Of a stretch of DNA of 54,631 nt, positions 8,156 to 15,412 are shown in pieces; within the stretch, counting starts at the first letter, position 1; every line of letters starts with the position of its first letter. This stretch comes from Pseudomonadota bacterium. GTDB taxonomy: Bacteria > Bdellovibrionota_C > UBA2361 > SZUA-149 > DAOLCO01. Both the position numbers and the translations under genes were made by a program. Below the pieces are notes generated by a model, which was not told the origin of the DNA, did no database searches, and saw only the letters and a program-made list of their open reading frames with translations. The stretch lies in the NCBI GenBank assembly GCA_027487795.1, contig JAIYCX010000007.1, forward strand, positions 1-54,631. Reading direction: 5' to 3'.

Positions 8156-10036
8156 GTGGCCTATTTCATTCTTTTTCTTGATTACTGGTGGATACCAATT
8201 TTATTGCTGGCTCTTATTTGTTATGAATTTGTACTACGTGTTTTTTTTGGAATGGTGATAGTTCCAGAAAGTGCAATTGGTTTAGTTACTAAAAAGTTTG
8301 TTCTCTTTGGTGAATATAAAGAACTTCCAGATGGAAGAATTATTGCTACTAACGGAGAAGCTGGATATCAAGCTAGAACATTACCTCCTGGATTATATTG
8401 GTGGATGTGGCCTTGGCAGTATGGTGTAGAAATGTCAGACTTTACAGTCATTCCAGAAGGAAAAATCGGACTAGTACTAGCAAAAGACGGGTCACAAATA
8501 CCGACTGGTAGAATTCTAGCGAGAAGAGTAGATAGCGATAACTTCCAAGATGCTACTAAATTTTTAGAGAACAATGGACAAAGAGGAAGACAAACTTCTT
8601 TTATCACTGCTGGTACTTACAGAATAAATCCATATCTTTTTGAAGTAACCATCGTAGACCAATTAATTATCAGAGAAAATATGGTTGGTATTATAACCAC
8701 TCTTGACGGTGATCCAATATCTTCAGGGAAAATTGCAGGTAGTGATGTGACTGGTCACAATAACTTTCAAGATATAGATACTTTCTTAGATAACGGTGGC
8801 TGTAGAGGACTTCAACCTCAGGTTATCTTAGCTGGTAGTTACTATATAAATCCATGGGCTGTTCAAGTAGAAGAAACTCCAATGACTGACGTTCCTATCG
8901 GATACGTTGGTGTTGTTATAAGTTACGTAGGCGAAGACGGAAAAGACTTAACAGGCGATAGTTTCAAACACGGAAACATTGTCAGCAAAGGTTACCGCGG
9001 TGTTTGGATGGAGCCACTTGGGCCAGGGAAATATCCTTTAAATAAATACATCCTAAATATGGAATTAGTTCCAACAACTAATCTAGTTTTAAACTGGGCT
9101 AATGCTAGAAGTGAAGCACATGCTTTAGATAAAAACTTAAGTACCATAACTGTTAGAAGTAAAGATGGCTTTCCTTTTAATCTAGATGTAGCGCAGATTA
9201 TTCACATCCCAGCAAACGAAGCTCCTAAAGTTATAGCTAGATTTGGAAGTATGCATAATCTAGTGAGCCAAGTTTTAGAACCTACTATTGGGAACTACTT
9301 TAGAAATAGCGCTCAGGATAGTGATGTTATTTCATTTCTAACTACAAGAAAAGAAAGACAAGTTTCTGCTAAAGAGCATATTAAAGAAGTTTTAGAAGAG
9401 TATAACGTAAATGCAGTTGACACTCTTATTGGTGACATTGTCCCACCTGAAAGCTTAATGAAAACATTAACGAATAGAAAGCTTGCTCAAGAAGAAGAAA
9501 AGACATACGAAAACCAAAGAATGGCTCAAGAAAAGCGCCAAGGAATGGAGAGAGAAACGGCTATTGCTGACATGCAAAAAGATATAGTACGAGCTCAACA
9601 AAGTGTTGAAATATCACAGCGTACTGCCGATGCTACAGTTAAAAAAGCCGAAGGGGATGCTACTAGCTTAAAACTTCAAGTTAACGCAGAAGCAGAAGCA
9701 ACAAGAATGCGCGCCTCAGCACAAGCTGAAGCTACCAGACTAAATGCAGCGGCTCTTGCAGAAGAAATAAGCATTACCGGTAGTGCAGAGGCAGGTAAGA
9801 TTATGGCGATCGGTAAAAGCACAGCGGAATCTTACAACCTTCAAGTTAAAGCTATGGGTGATGAAAACTTTACTCGCTATAAAATAACAGAAGAAGTTTC
9901 TAAGGGTAATATAAAAATTATTCCTGATATTATCATTAGTGGAGGTAATACTAGCGACTCAAGTCTTAGCGGACTTATGGGAATGAAATTAATGGAGATG
10001 ATAGATACCAAGAATAGCTCTAAGGCTAGTGAATAG
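8156..10036 (+). CDS. SPFH/flotillin-like membrane scaffold protein
   Basis: 626 aa. GTG start with AAAGGAAAC just upstream. Residues about 8-40 are hydrophobic and anchor the protein in the membrane. Residues about 95-240 contain two similar units, IPEGKIGLVLAKDG...SFITAGTYRINPYLFEV and IRENMVGIITTLDG...VILAGSYYINPWAVQV, the beta-hairpin plus processed end typical of SPFH proteins. The PHB/SPFH core (LSTITVRSKDGFPFNLDVAQ and beyond) follows to about residue 430. Residues about 440-560 form a long Ala/Glu/Gln coiled coil (EEEKTYENQRMAQEKRQGME, AEAEATRMRASAQAEATRL). Family knowledge: flotillin-like proteins oligomerise and organise membrane microdomains. The downstream HEAT protein starts 33 bp later and may be co-transcribed. 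Confidence 0.85.
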   Translation: MAYFILFLDYWWIPILLLALICYEFVLRVFFGMVIVPESAIGLVTKKFVLFGEYKELPDGRIIATNGEAGYQARTLPPGLYWWMWPWQYGVEMSDFTVIPEGKIGLVLAKDGSQIPTGRILARRVDSDNFQDATKFLENNGQRGRQTSFITAGTYRINPYLFEVTIVDQLIIRENMVGIITTLDGDPISSGKIAGSDVTGHNNFQDIDTFLDNGGCRGLQPQVILAGSYYINPWAVQVEETPMTDVPIGYVGVVISYVGEDGKDLTGDSFKHGNIVSKGYRGVWMEPLGPGKYPLNKYILNMELVPTTNLVLNWANARSEAHALDKNLSTITVRSKDGFPFNLDVAQIIHIPANEAPKVIARFGSMHNLVSQVLEPTIGNYFRNSAQDSDVISFLTTRKERQVSAKEHIKEVLEEYNVNAVDTLIGDIVPPESLMKTLTNRKLAQEEEKTYENQRMAQEKRQGMERETAIADMQKDIVRAQQSVEISQRTADATVKKAEGDATSLKLQVNAEAEATRMRASAQAEATRLNAAALAEEISITGSAEAGKIMAIGKSTAESYNLQVKAMGDENFTRYKITEEVSKGNIKIIPDIIISGGNTSDSSLSGLMGMKLMEMIDTKNSSKASE

Positions 10037-10057
10037 TTTAAGAACTGTTTAATAAAA

Positions 10058-10123
10058 AATATATCCATATGAAAATTAGAATAATAAATTTATTATTATT
10101 CTTAACGCTCATATGGATATATT
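10058..10123 (+). promoter_or_regulatory. Inverted repeat enclosing the start codon of the HEAT gene
   Basis: AATATATCCATATGA (10058-10072) and TCATATGGATATATT (10109-10123) are perfect 15-bp complements, and the ATG at 10069 lies inside the left arm. No clear Shine-Dalgarno site is visible. In RNA the start codon would be buried in a stem, which suggests translational control or coupling to the upstream gene. Confidence 0.55.
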
Positions 10124-11310
10124 ATACTAGATTATATGCAACCTGTGCACTTGAAAGCACAGAACCAAATACAAATATAAACTCGTTAATAAGCGACCTA
10201 TCTTCTTCTCGTGCCTGCAAAAGATCAAAAGCTGCTTTTGATCTTCAGAAAATTGGAAGAGAAGGAAAGAGTGCAGTTCCTAAATTAGTAGAACTATTAA
10301 AAGACTCAGATCCTTCCGTTCGTTGGAGAAGTGCCGGAGCACTAGGTCATATTCGTTATTTTAATGATGAAATAAAAAATGCTCTCTACGAATCCATGAA
10401 TGACGAGAACGAAATAGTAAGAACTAATACTATATTTGCATTAGGAAGTGTCCAATTTAGTCATTACGAAAACTCAGTATCATCCCCACTAAATGAAAAT
10501 CATAAGTATAAAGAAAGCGACAAAAGTTTTGAAATATTCTTAAAAGGGCTCTCTGATAAAAGCCCAATAGTGATAACAAAAACATTAGCATACTTGGATG
10601 TGTCTCAGTTCAGAGAAAACGGTCAAAAATACTTAAGGGTTCTTGAGGATAAACTAATAGATTTAAGAAATAATGAATCATTAAAATCTCAAATATCGGC
10701 AGATAATTACAACTTAATACAAAGAAGAATTACAGAAATAAAAATAGATAAAAACACGAATACAGAATCAGTCCTTGAAACGACTTTGAATAATTTAACA
10801 AAAGAAGAAAATACAAAAAACATAGAGCCTGAAGCAGCAGAAGAAAATAGTCCAACTAATGAAGATCTTGCGGAACTAAACAATCGTTGCACTACTAACA
10901 ATATTAGCGGCAACAATCATGAACTATGTTTAAAAGTTAGAACCATAGCAGAAATTAGACTCACTCGAGAAGAACGTAAGACCTTATTCAGAAACAACTG
11001 CATGGAAAAGAATCATATCTTCAGTTGTATTACTTTTCTTTTAGATTATGACGACAAAGATCCCTATTATCACAATTTGGTTAAAGATCACGTTCTAAGC
11101 CTTACTAAAAAATCATGTAGCGACGGCAACAGCAAAGACTGTGCAAACTGGGCTATTTTAAAATGCAAAGAAGGAAGTTATATTCAAGGAAATGCAGGAC
11201 TCGCTTTTCTTTGTGTGGAAGATTCAAAGTACTGCGATTACTTTCAATACTGTAGCGAAAAAACATATCCTTTTGCAGGTTTTTTCTTTACTTATTATTA
11301 TGCGAAGTAA
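10069..11310 (+). CDS. Exported HEAT-repeat protein with Cys-rich C-terminus
   Basis: 413 aa. Residues 1-24 form a hydrophobic signal sequence ending near YATC; a lipobox is possible (LYATC) but poor. Residues about 40-130 are HEAT/PBS-lyase-type repeats (AAFDLQKIGREGKSAVPKLV, LLKDSDPSVRWRSAGALGHI, DENEIVRTNTIFALGSV). Residues about 220-270 are a low-complexity linker rich in Asn, Glu and Thr. The C-terminal 140 residues contain about twelve cysteines (NRCTTNN, HELCLKV, NNCMEK, FSCITF, KSCSDG, KDCANW, LKCKEG, LCVEDSKYCDYFQYCSE), pointing to a disulfide-rich extracytoplasmic domain. It follows the SPFH gene by 33 bp. Function unknown; probably a binding scaffold. Confidence 0.7.
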   Translation: MKIRIINLLLFLTLIWIYYTRLYATCALESTEPNTNINSLISDLSSSRACKRSKAAFDLQKIGREGKSAVPKLVELLKDSDPSVRWRSAGALGHIRYFNDEIKNALYESMNDENEIVRTNTIFALGSVQFSHYENSVSSPLNENHKYKESDKSFEIFLKGLSDKSPIVITKTLAYLDVSQFRENGQKYLRVLEDKLIDLRNNESLKSQISADNYNLIQRRITEIKIDKNTNTESVLETTLNNLTKEENTKNIEPEAAEENSPTNEDLAELNNRCTTNNISGNNHELCLKVRTIAEIRLTREERKTLFRNNCMEKNHIFSCITFLLDYDDKDPYYHNLVKDHVLSLTKKSCSDGNSKDCANWAILKCKEGSYIQGNAGLAFLCVEDSKYCDYFQYCSEKTYPFAGFFFTYYYAK

Positions 11311-11374
11311 AGAACCGTTGACTTAAAATCTCTTAATTTATAAATTCTAAACATCCTTAGTATCTTATTGATCT

Positions 11375-11540
11375 GTGGGCGTGAGCCAATAATGCTCGTT
11401 TTTGCCCTAGCAAGCTCCCCGCGCATTAGACTGCAAAGAACTTTTTTTGCAAAGCAAAAAAATTTCCAGTCTAATTGCTCCACCACCAACAATCCCAACC
11501 CCTACGGGTCTGCAAACGAGCATTATTGTCTCACGCCCAC
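11375..11540. repeat. Palindromic element family B, copy 1 (166 bp)
   Basis: Outer 27-nt arms (GTGGGCGTGAG.CAATAATG... and its complement) differ at one position. The core carries AGACTGCAAAGAACTTTTTT, TTTGCAAAGCAAAAAAATTT, CCACCACC and CCCCTACGGGTCTGC. The same core, in reverse orientation, occurs at 11695-11860 and 25910-26072. It lies 65 bp after the HEAT gene. No protein is encoded; it is MITE/REP-like. Confidence 0.85.
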
Positions 11541-11694
11541 TTATTCTTTCTATTTCAATTTTAATACTGAAGGAACTCCATGTTTTTGAATAGTTCTACC
11601 ATTAACAATGATGTAACAAGAATCATAAATGATTTATTCATTGTTCATAAAGAGTTTTTAAAACAAACAAATTAGATTTTTATACAAAAAATAA

Positions 11695-11860
11695 GCGAGT
11701 AAGAGTGGGGTAATCATTCTTGCTTGCAGTCCCGTAGGGGATTGGGGGGTGTGGTGGAGCAATTAGGCTAGGTAATACTTTGAAGACTAATGCGCCTAAA
11801 GATAAACAGCTTGAGGCTTGCAAAGACAAAAATGACTATTATTGTCTCGCGCTCACAGAT
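11695..11860. repeat. Palindromic element family B, copy 2 (degraded)
   Basis: It is inverted relative to copy 1. The core (CCCGTAGGGGATTGG, GTGGTGGAGCAATTAGGCT, GACTAATGCGC) is recognisable. Its right end, TATTATTGTCTCGCGCTCACA followed by GATC, matches the outer stem and flank of copy 1. Its left arm has diverged and pairs poorly. Confidence 0.7.
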
Positions 11861-11871
11861 CATGACGAAAT

Positions 11872-11990
11872 GTTAACGTAGAATAATATAAATATTCAAA
11901 AGCTCTGATTAGAGTTCATGGATATCTAAATAATTTAGTAAGTTATAACGATTACTGTGGTGTTGCTTTATCATTTGAACATCTAAGATA
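11872..11990 (-). pseudogene. Relic of the hypothetical gene at 13-405
   Basis: About 115 bp align at roughly 80 percent or better by eye with positions 1-116, including GTTAAC, ATATAAATATTCAAAAGCTC and TTATCATTTGAACATCTA. Only the C-terminal third remains, and it has no start. It is directly downstream (minus strand) of the small-RNA unit A terminator. Confidence 0.75.
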
Positions 11991-11994
11991 GATA

Positions 11995-12290
11995 AAGAGA
12001 GGAAGAGAGGCGACACAATCGTTTTCACAATTGCTTAAACGCCTCTCTTGCTCGGCAAACCTTATATTAAATTAAAAAAACTTTACGGTGCACTGCTCAT
12101 TCTCATAGCGTGCTCCTCCTTTCAAAATGCCACAAAGTGTAATGAAATCGGAAATTCAATAGTTTGCTAAATAACAATATAGCAATAAACATCTTACTTC
12201 CACACACCAAGCTAGCCCGTTTTCACAGGTAGATGCAGTATGCTTTCATAAGCGACCTAATTGAATTAAAAAGTAAAAACCTGCCCAAAG
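11995..12290 (-). ncRNA. Candidate structured small RNA, unit A
   Basis: A promoter-like TTGACA (minus strand, 12321-12316) and TATACT (12300-12295) precede it, with a short 15-bp spacer. A terminator with the perfect 10-bp stem AAGAGAGGCG/CGCCTCTCTT (12049-12040 with 12012-12003) ends it. Inside, ACCTGTGAAAACGGG forms CCUGU-GAAA-ACGGG with a GNRA loop (12229-12216). Further down, AAAGGAGG is followed by a hairpin GCAC-16 nt-GTGC (12113-12090). Only a seven-codon reading frame (MRMSSAP) starts after the ribosome-site-like sequence. Unit B conserves both hairpins with compensating changes, so RNA structure rather than protein appears to be selected. It could be a trans-acting RNA, a leader without its gene, or a leader-peptide unit. 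Confidence 0.6.
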
Positions 12291-12404
12291 GCATAGTATA
12301 TTACTCATAAATTATTGTCAAGATTTTTAACTTATTTTTTTTTCATAAAATGGGATAGATGGTAGTGGTGCAATGAGACAAGGTAATAAAGATAAGTAGA
12401 TGAA

Positions 12405-12846
12405 GTAGAAAAGTAGGGGGAGAGTCGAACGTGTCCCCCTAGTAGAGTATAACCTTTTAAAAAATTAGTTGTGCGCTGCTAATACTCGTCGAGCGCAACT
12501 CCTTTCAAATGCCAGTTTCACCTAAAAACTAAATCAAAAATTCATTAGTTTGCTTTTGTAAGCAATAAACTACTTGTTTCAACTTCTAACAATTCCCGTT
12601 TCCACAGGTTTCACTAGTTATTTCCGCAAGAGACCTAAATAAATCTAAAATTTAGCAATAAATGCTCTGTAAGGAATGCTCCGTAAGGAACGCGGACTTG
12701 GAAATTCTTTCTAAAAAAAACCTTAAAAATCACCCAAGTCAGAACTATTTATAAGCTCAGACTTAGATCTTAAGGCTATCTCTTCTACACAAACTTAATT
12801 TTAAAAAGATCTAAAGTATCAGTTTTTATTGACCAAACAATAAAAA
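12405..12846 (-). ncRNA. Candidate structured small RNA, unit B
   Basis: A near-consensus promoter lies on the minus strand: TTGACA (12881-12876), 17-bp spacer, TAATAT (12858-12853). The unit ends in the hairpin AGGGGGA/TCCCCCT (12440-12434 with 12421-12415) followed by TACTTTTCT. It shares with unit A the GNRA hairpin CCUGU-GGAA-ACGGG (12608-12595), the tract ending in AAAGGAG, and a hairpin whose stem is TGCGCT/AGCGCA (12497-12472) with the same 16-nt spacing between core stem halves. It has about 150 nt of extra 5' sequence relative to unit A. No reading frame longer than about 13 codons follows the AAAGGAG. Confidence 0.6.
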
Positions 12847-12852
12847 TAGAGT

Positions 12853-12881
12853 ATATTACTCATGAATTGTTTAATTGTCAA
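12853..12881 (-). promoter_or_regulatory. Sigma-70-type promoter of RNA unit B
   Basis: TTGACA and TAATAT are separated by exactly 17 bp on the minus strand. The equivalent region of unit A (12295-12321) carries the same boxes but has lost five bases from the spacer, so A may be expressed more weakly. Confidence 0.7.
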
Positions 12882-13092
12882 GCTTTTAAACATTTTTTGT
12901 TCTTTTACATATTTTATATTTAGATGGGTCTTTAAAAAGCTGCTTTTTACAAAGATTCAATATCTTAGATATCTTTATCTATTGGTATTGGTTTTTATGG
13001 AGAGTAGTCGTAGGAATATTAGGTTTTAAGTGTTTGACGAGCAAGTAGAGCTTAGCTTTAAACTAAATACTTGGCGCATTTAGCCCTGAGGC

Positions 13093-13134
13093 AATAGGCA
13101 TTTAAGATATAAATTAATATTTTAAATGCCTATT
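13093..13134 (+). promoter_or_regulatory. Hairpin upstream of the gene at 13181
   Basis: AATAGGCATTTAA and TTAAATGCCTATT are perfect 13-bp complements around a 16-nt AT-rich loop. It lies 47 bp upstream of the GTG start and is followed by a second small inverted repeat, GCGA...TCGC. It is not followed by a T-run, so a leader or operator role is more likely than termination. Confidence 0.4.
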
Positions 13135-13180
13135 GTGCGAGGCATTTATCGCACCATTGTTTTTTTAAGGAGACGTTACT

Positions 13181-13717
13181 GTGAAAACGGCAACGATTGA
13201 CGTGAGAGGGTTCTTAGACTTATCAAGGACACTCTACACAGGCAACATGAAAGTCATCTGTGCACTGGGTGCAGGATTTATTTGTGCTCGACGAGTAGGA
13301 ATAAAAGGAATCGAAAGCATTCGAAAAACAGGAATGCCATTAAGCTATGATGGCTCTTCGTTTTTGAAGCTTCTGAATCCTGAACTCACCGACGAACAAG
13401 CGAGTCGCTGGTACCGGATTATTATCACTCGAAACGACTGTCAGGAACGGAAGTCGAGAGCTTGGGCAACTTTGAAAAAAGCGGCCTTGATAGGACAGCA
13501 CTTCGACTTTGAAGAAGTAAGGGACAATTCAGGAAAGACTGGCTACAAGCCGATCTTTCGTTGTCCTGACTTTGCCAATGACGAAAAGGCCGTGGAAAAG
13601 CTCGCTCGTCCGGATTTTGGCTGGTCTCGACCTAGTGATCAAGTACTAAATGCTCCGATCACACGTGATGAGATCAGTTCAGCTAGTAGTCTTGATTCTG
13701 TTGGCTGCTTCGTCTAG
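13181..13717 (+). CDS. Hypothetical orphan protein
   Basis: 178 aa, GTG start with a strong AAGGAG site eight bases before it. The product is soluble (IDVRGFLDLSRTLYTGNMKV, then TRNDCQERKSRAW and DFGWSRPSDQ) and not recognised. Base composition is visibly richer in G and C than the flanking intergenic DNA, as for other orphan genes in this window. It is monocistronic with a structured leader (13093-13134) and its own terminator (13751-13790). Function unknown. Confidence 0.7.
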   Translation: MKTATIDVRGFLDLSRTLYTGNMKVICALGAGFICARRVGIKGIESIRKTGMPLSYDGSSFLKLLNPELTDEQASRWYRIIITRNDCQERKSRAWATLKKAALIGQHFDFEEVRDNSGKTGYKPIFRCPDFANDEKAVEKLARPDFGWSRPSDQVLNAPITRDEISSASSLDSVGCFV

Positions 13718-13750
13718 TTGAACTCGTCAAACTGTTTTTTAACTTTTTAA

Positions 13751-13790
13751 GTCGCAGCGGTTTCAAAACCCTGCGACTACTCTTTTCTAC
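13751..13790 (+). terminator. Terminator of the orphan gene at 13181
   Basis: GTCGCAG and CTGCGAC pair around CGGTTTCAAAACC-type loop sequence and are followed by ACTCTTTTCTACTTTT. Confidence 0.8.
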
Positions 13791-13795
13791 TTTTC

Positions 13796-14278
13796 CTAAT
13801 TCCCCTGCCTAATAAAGACAGTATCGCTAATTTTATCAAAAGCAACATTATAAGTTTGCGGATCTACCACAGCACTATCATTTGTATTAATTTGACCATA
13901 AGGACCGCTCATAGAGCTTGTGATTACGAAGTTCAATCTAATCCTAGCAATTCCTTTTCTCATTTGCTCTACAAAAGCAGTGGCCTTGGTGTAAGTATTA
14001 ACCGAACTTGAATTTAACGCGCTCAAGAAACTTGTTGAATTTGCAGTGGTACTTTTTGCAGTTATAAAACCAGTATCCTTGTCTGCCCCTTCTATAATGT
14101 ATCCCAAATCTTGAAAGACACTAACAGTAGAAGCAAAAGCTATATCTTTAGTTGTTTCAAATTCTCTAGATTGGATTAGCTGTAATTCAAGAGGATTCGG
14201 CGCTGGTGGAACAGAATAGTTACAACTAGCAATTGTAATAGTAGCTAACAAAAATAAAACTGTTTTAACTGTACTCAT
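13796..14278 (-). CDS. Lipoprotein, exported
   Basis: 160 aa. The signal peptide ends in a lipobox TIASC, so cysteine 19 is probably lipid-modified. The mature part contains EFETTKDIAFASTVSVFQDL, GYIIEGADKDTGFITAKS, a pattern shared by a family of uncharacterised Gram-negative lipoproteins in which a two-state beta fold is likely. It lies 15 bp downstream of a second lipoprotein gene and the two probably form an operon. Role unknown; envelope-associated. Confidence 0.75.
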   Translation of the reverse strand: MSTVKTVLFLLATITIASCNYSVPPAPNPLELQLIQSREFETTKDIAFASTVSVFQDLGYIIEGADKDTGFITAKSTTANSTSFLSALNSSSVNTYTKATAFVEQMRKGIARIRLNFVITSSMSGPYGQINTNDSAVVDPQTYNVAFDKISDTVFIRQGN

Positions 14279-14293
14279 AAATATTTACTCAAA

Positions 14294-14689
14294 CTAAAAA
14301 CTGGAAGTTCGACTTCTAAAATCATATAAAGTATCCGACCCATCAAACTTAATGATTAAAGTCATAGTTCGGTTCGTTTGCTCAAATCCAGAAGCCTGAG
14401 AGTTTCCACCAAGAAGAATAACAGTCCAATAACTTGAAGTCGATGAATTAGCAGTAACTGTTGCGTTACGCTGATAAGTCCAAACTTCCATACCGCTCGA
14501 ATCTCTTGTTGTAATATTAGGTGCACCAAATTTTTCTAGTACTTCTAATTTTTTAGTAACGCCCTTTTTCAAGGTAAGCTGAACATTACCCTGAGTAAGA
14601 GGGTTATTGTTTTGCGATACCGGTGGCTGAGTAACAGTAGTGCATGCTGCTAATTGTAAAGCTAAAAATAACACTAGTATTGTTTTCAT
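14294..14689 (-). CDS. SmpA/OmlA-like lipoprotein
   Basis: 131 aa from the ATG at 14689, chosen because AAAGAG stands just upstream and the signal peptide then starts correctly (MKTILVLFLALQLAAC); a longer reading from 14716 is less likely. Lipobox LAAC. The mature part VQLTLKKGVTKKLEVLEKFG, APNITTRDSSGMEVWTYQR resembles the SmpA/BamE fold (a motif of the type LxxGMTxxEVxxxLGxP, then W.Y). It is the first gene of a two-lipoprotein operon. Probably tethered to the outer membrane. Confidence 0.7.
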   Translation of the reverse strand: MKTILVLFLALQLAACTTVTQPPVSQNNNPLTQGNVQLTLKKGVTKKLEVLEKFGAPNITTRDSSGMEVWTYQRNATVTANSSTSSYWTVILLGGNSQASGFEQTNRTMTLIIKFDGSDTLYDFRSRTSSF

Positions 14690-14726
14690 AATCTCTTTAG
14701 TAAATTCATTTTTCAATATCTTATAG

Positions 14727-15377
14727 TCATTTCAGTAGAAATTCAAACTGTTTAGAGAACACTTTCCTAATATTTTTTGCTAACTGAGCATTTCCCTTTG
14801 CTAGTGCCATGGGCTCAGAACCCTTTTCTAACTGCCTCAAAAGATCTATATGACTATCTGAAATATATCCCTCAATGAGATCTGGTCTTAGTTTCTTTTT
14901 ACTAGCGGCTGCAATCTGAGAAATTCTAAAAATGTCTTTTGCATCCTTCGACCCCTTAGAACTTTTTATCCTATCTCTGTAAGCCTCTAATTTCAACACT
15001 AACAAGTGTTCAAGACTTGCAACTGAGACAACGTCATATCTTTCCGAGTATGCCTTAACTTGATCAAAAGGCACTATCAAAGAAGAATATCTTTCAGTAT
15101 ATATATCAAACTCAAAGCCCCCTTTAATTAACTGATGTTTGCTCAACCTTCTGTTCGGGGTAACTTCTTCAATATCTCTGAGGTCGGACATATCAGATAT
15201 CGAAATATAAAAGTCCGCATCATGAGTAAACTCAGCAAGATAGGCTATCTCTTGTATGTTTATAGTATGTAAATAAACGGCGATACCGCCTATATAAACT
15301 ACGCCCTCCGTAAACAAAGAAGAGATTTCATGACAATAAGATAATAAAAGCTCAAATTCTGAATTTTTAATTGACAT
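14727..15377 (-). CDS. Nucleotidyltransferase, AbiEii/MNT-like
   Basis: 216 aa. The N-terminal half has the minimal nucleotidyltransferase pattern: VYIGGIAVYLH (GG-x-A-V-x-L-H), then FTHDADFYIS with the metal-binding D-x-D-type acidic pair and DLRDIEE. Later, HLLVLKLEAYRDR followed by GSKDAKDIFRI matches the K-L-x-A-x-x-D-R...K-D-xx-D signature of this group. Relatives include AbiEii toxins and MNT antitoxins. Its start codon lies 28 bp from that of a divergent gene (15406), under mirror-image promoters. I infer a toxin-antitoxin-like or defence module; toxicity is not shown by sequence. Confidence 0.7.
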   Translation of the reverse strand: MSIKNSEFELLLSYCHEISSLFTEGVVYIGGIAVYLHTINIQEIAYLAEFTHDADFYISISDMSDLRDIEEVTPNRRLSKHQLIKGGFEFDIYTERYSSLIVPFDQVKAYSERYDVVSVASLEHLLVLKLEAYRDRIKSSKGSKDAKDIFRISQIAAASKKKLRPDLIEGYISDSHIDLLRQLEKGSEPMALAKGNAQLAKNIRKVFSKQFEFLLK

Positions 15378-15412
15378 TTTGCATATATAACGTTACAGTA
15401 ACGAAATGTCAA
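15371..15412. promoter_or_regulatory. Mirror-image divergent promoters without leaders, central operator
   Basis: Both strands read TTGACA, 17 bp, a -10 box (TATATA on minus, TACAGT on plus), six bases, then ATGTCAA. Each -35 box overlaps the other gene's start codon. Neither gene has a Shine-Dalgarno site, and transcription would start at or next to the ATG. The centre CGTTACAGTAACG (15391-15403) is a perfect 13-bp palindrome, a natural operator for shared autoregulation. Confidence 0.7.

Larger units (their letters stand above)
11311..13180. other. 1.87-kb gene-poor tract with elements and small transcripts
   Basis: No protein gene of normal size is supported here. It contains two family B palindromic elements, the relic of the first gene of the window, and two tandem promoter-leader-terminator units on the minus strand, each listed separately. 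It ends with a hairpin in the leader of the gene at 13181. Confidence 0.6.

Noticed and set aside
11298..11589. Reading frames across the family B element at 11375
   Set aside because: Both strands have frames there because the element is a palindrome; the translations mirror the repeat and have no ribosome sites.
12412..12440. tRNA-like signal near GAGTCGAACGTG
   Set aside because: The word resembles a T-arm, but no cloverleaf or acceptor stem can be drawn; it lies in the terminator hairpin of RNA unit B.
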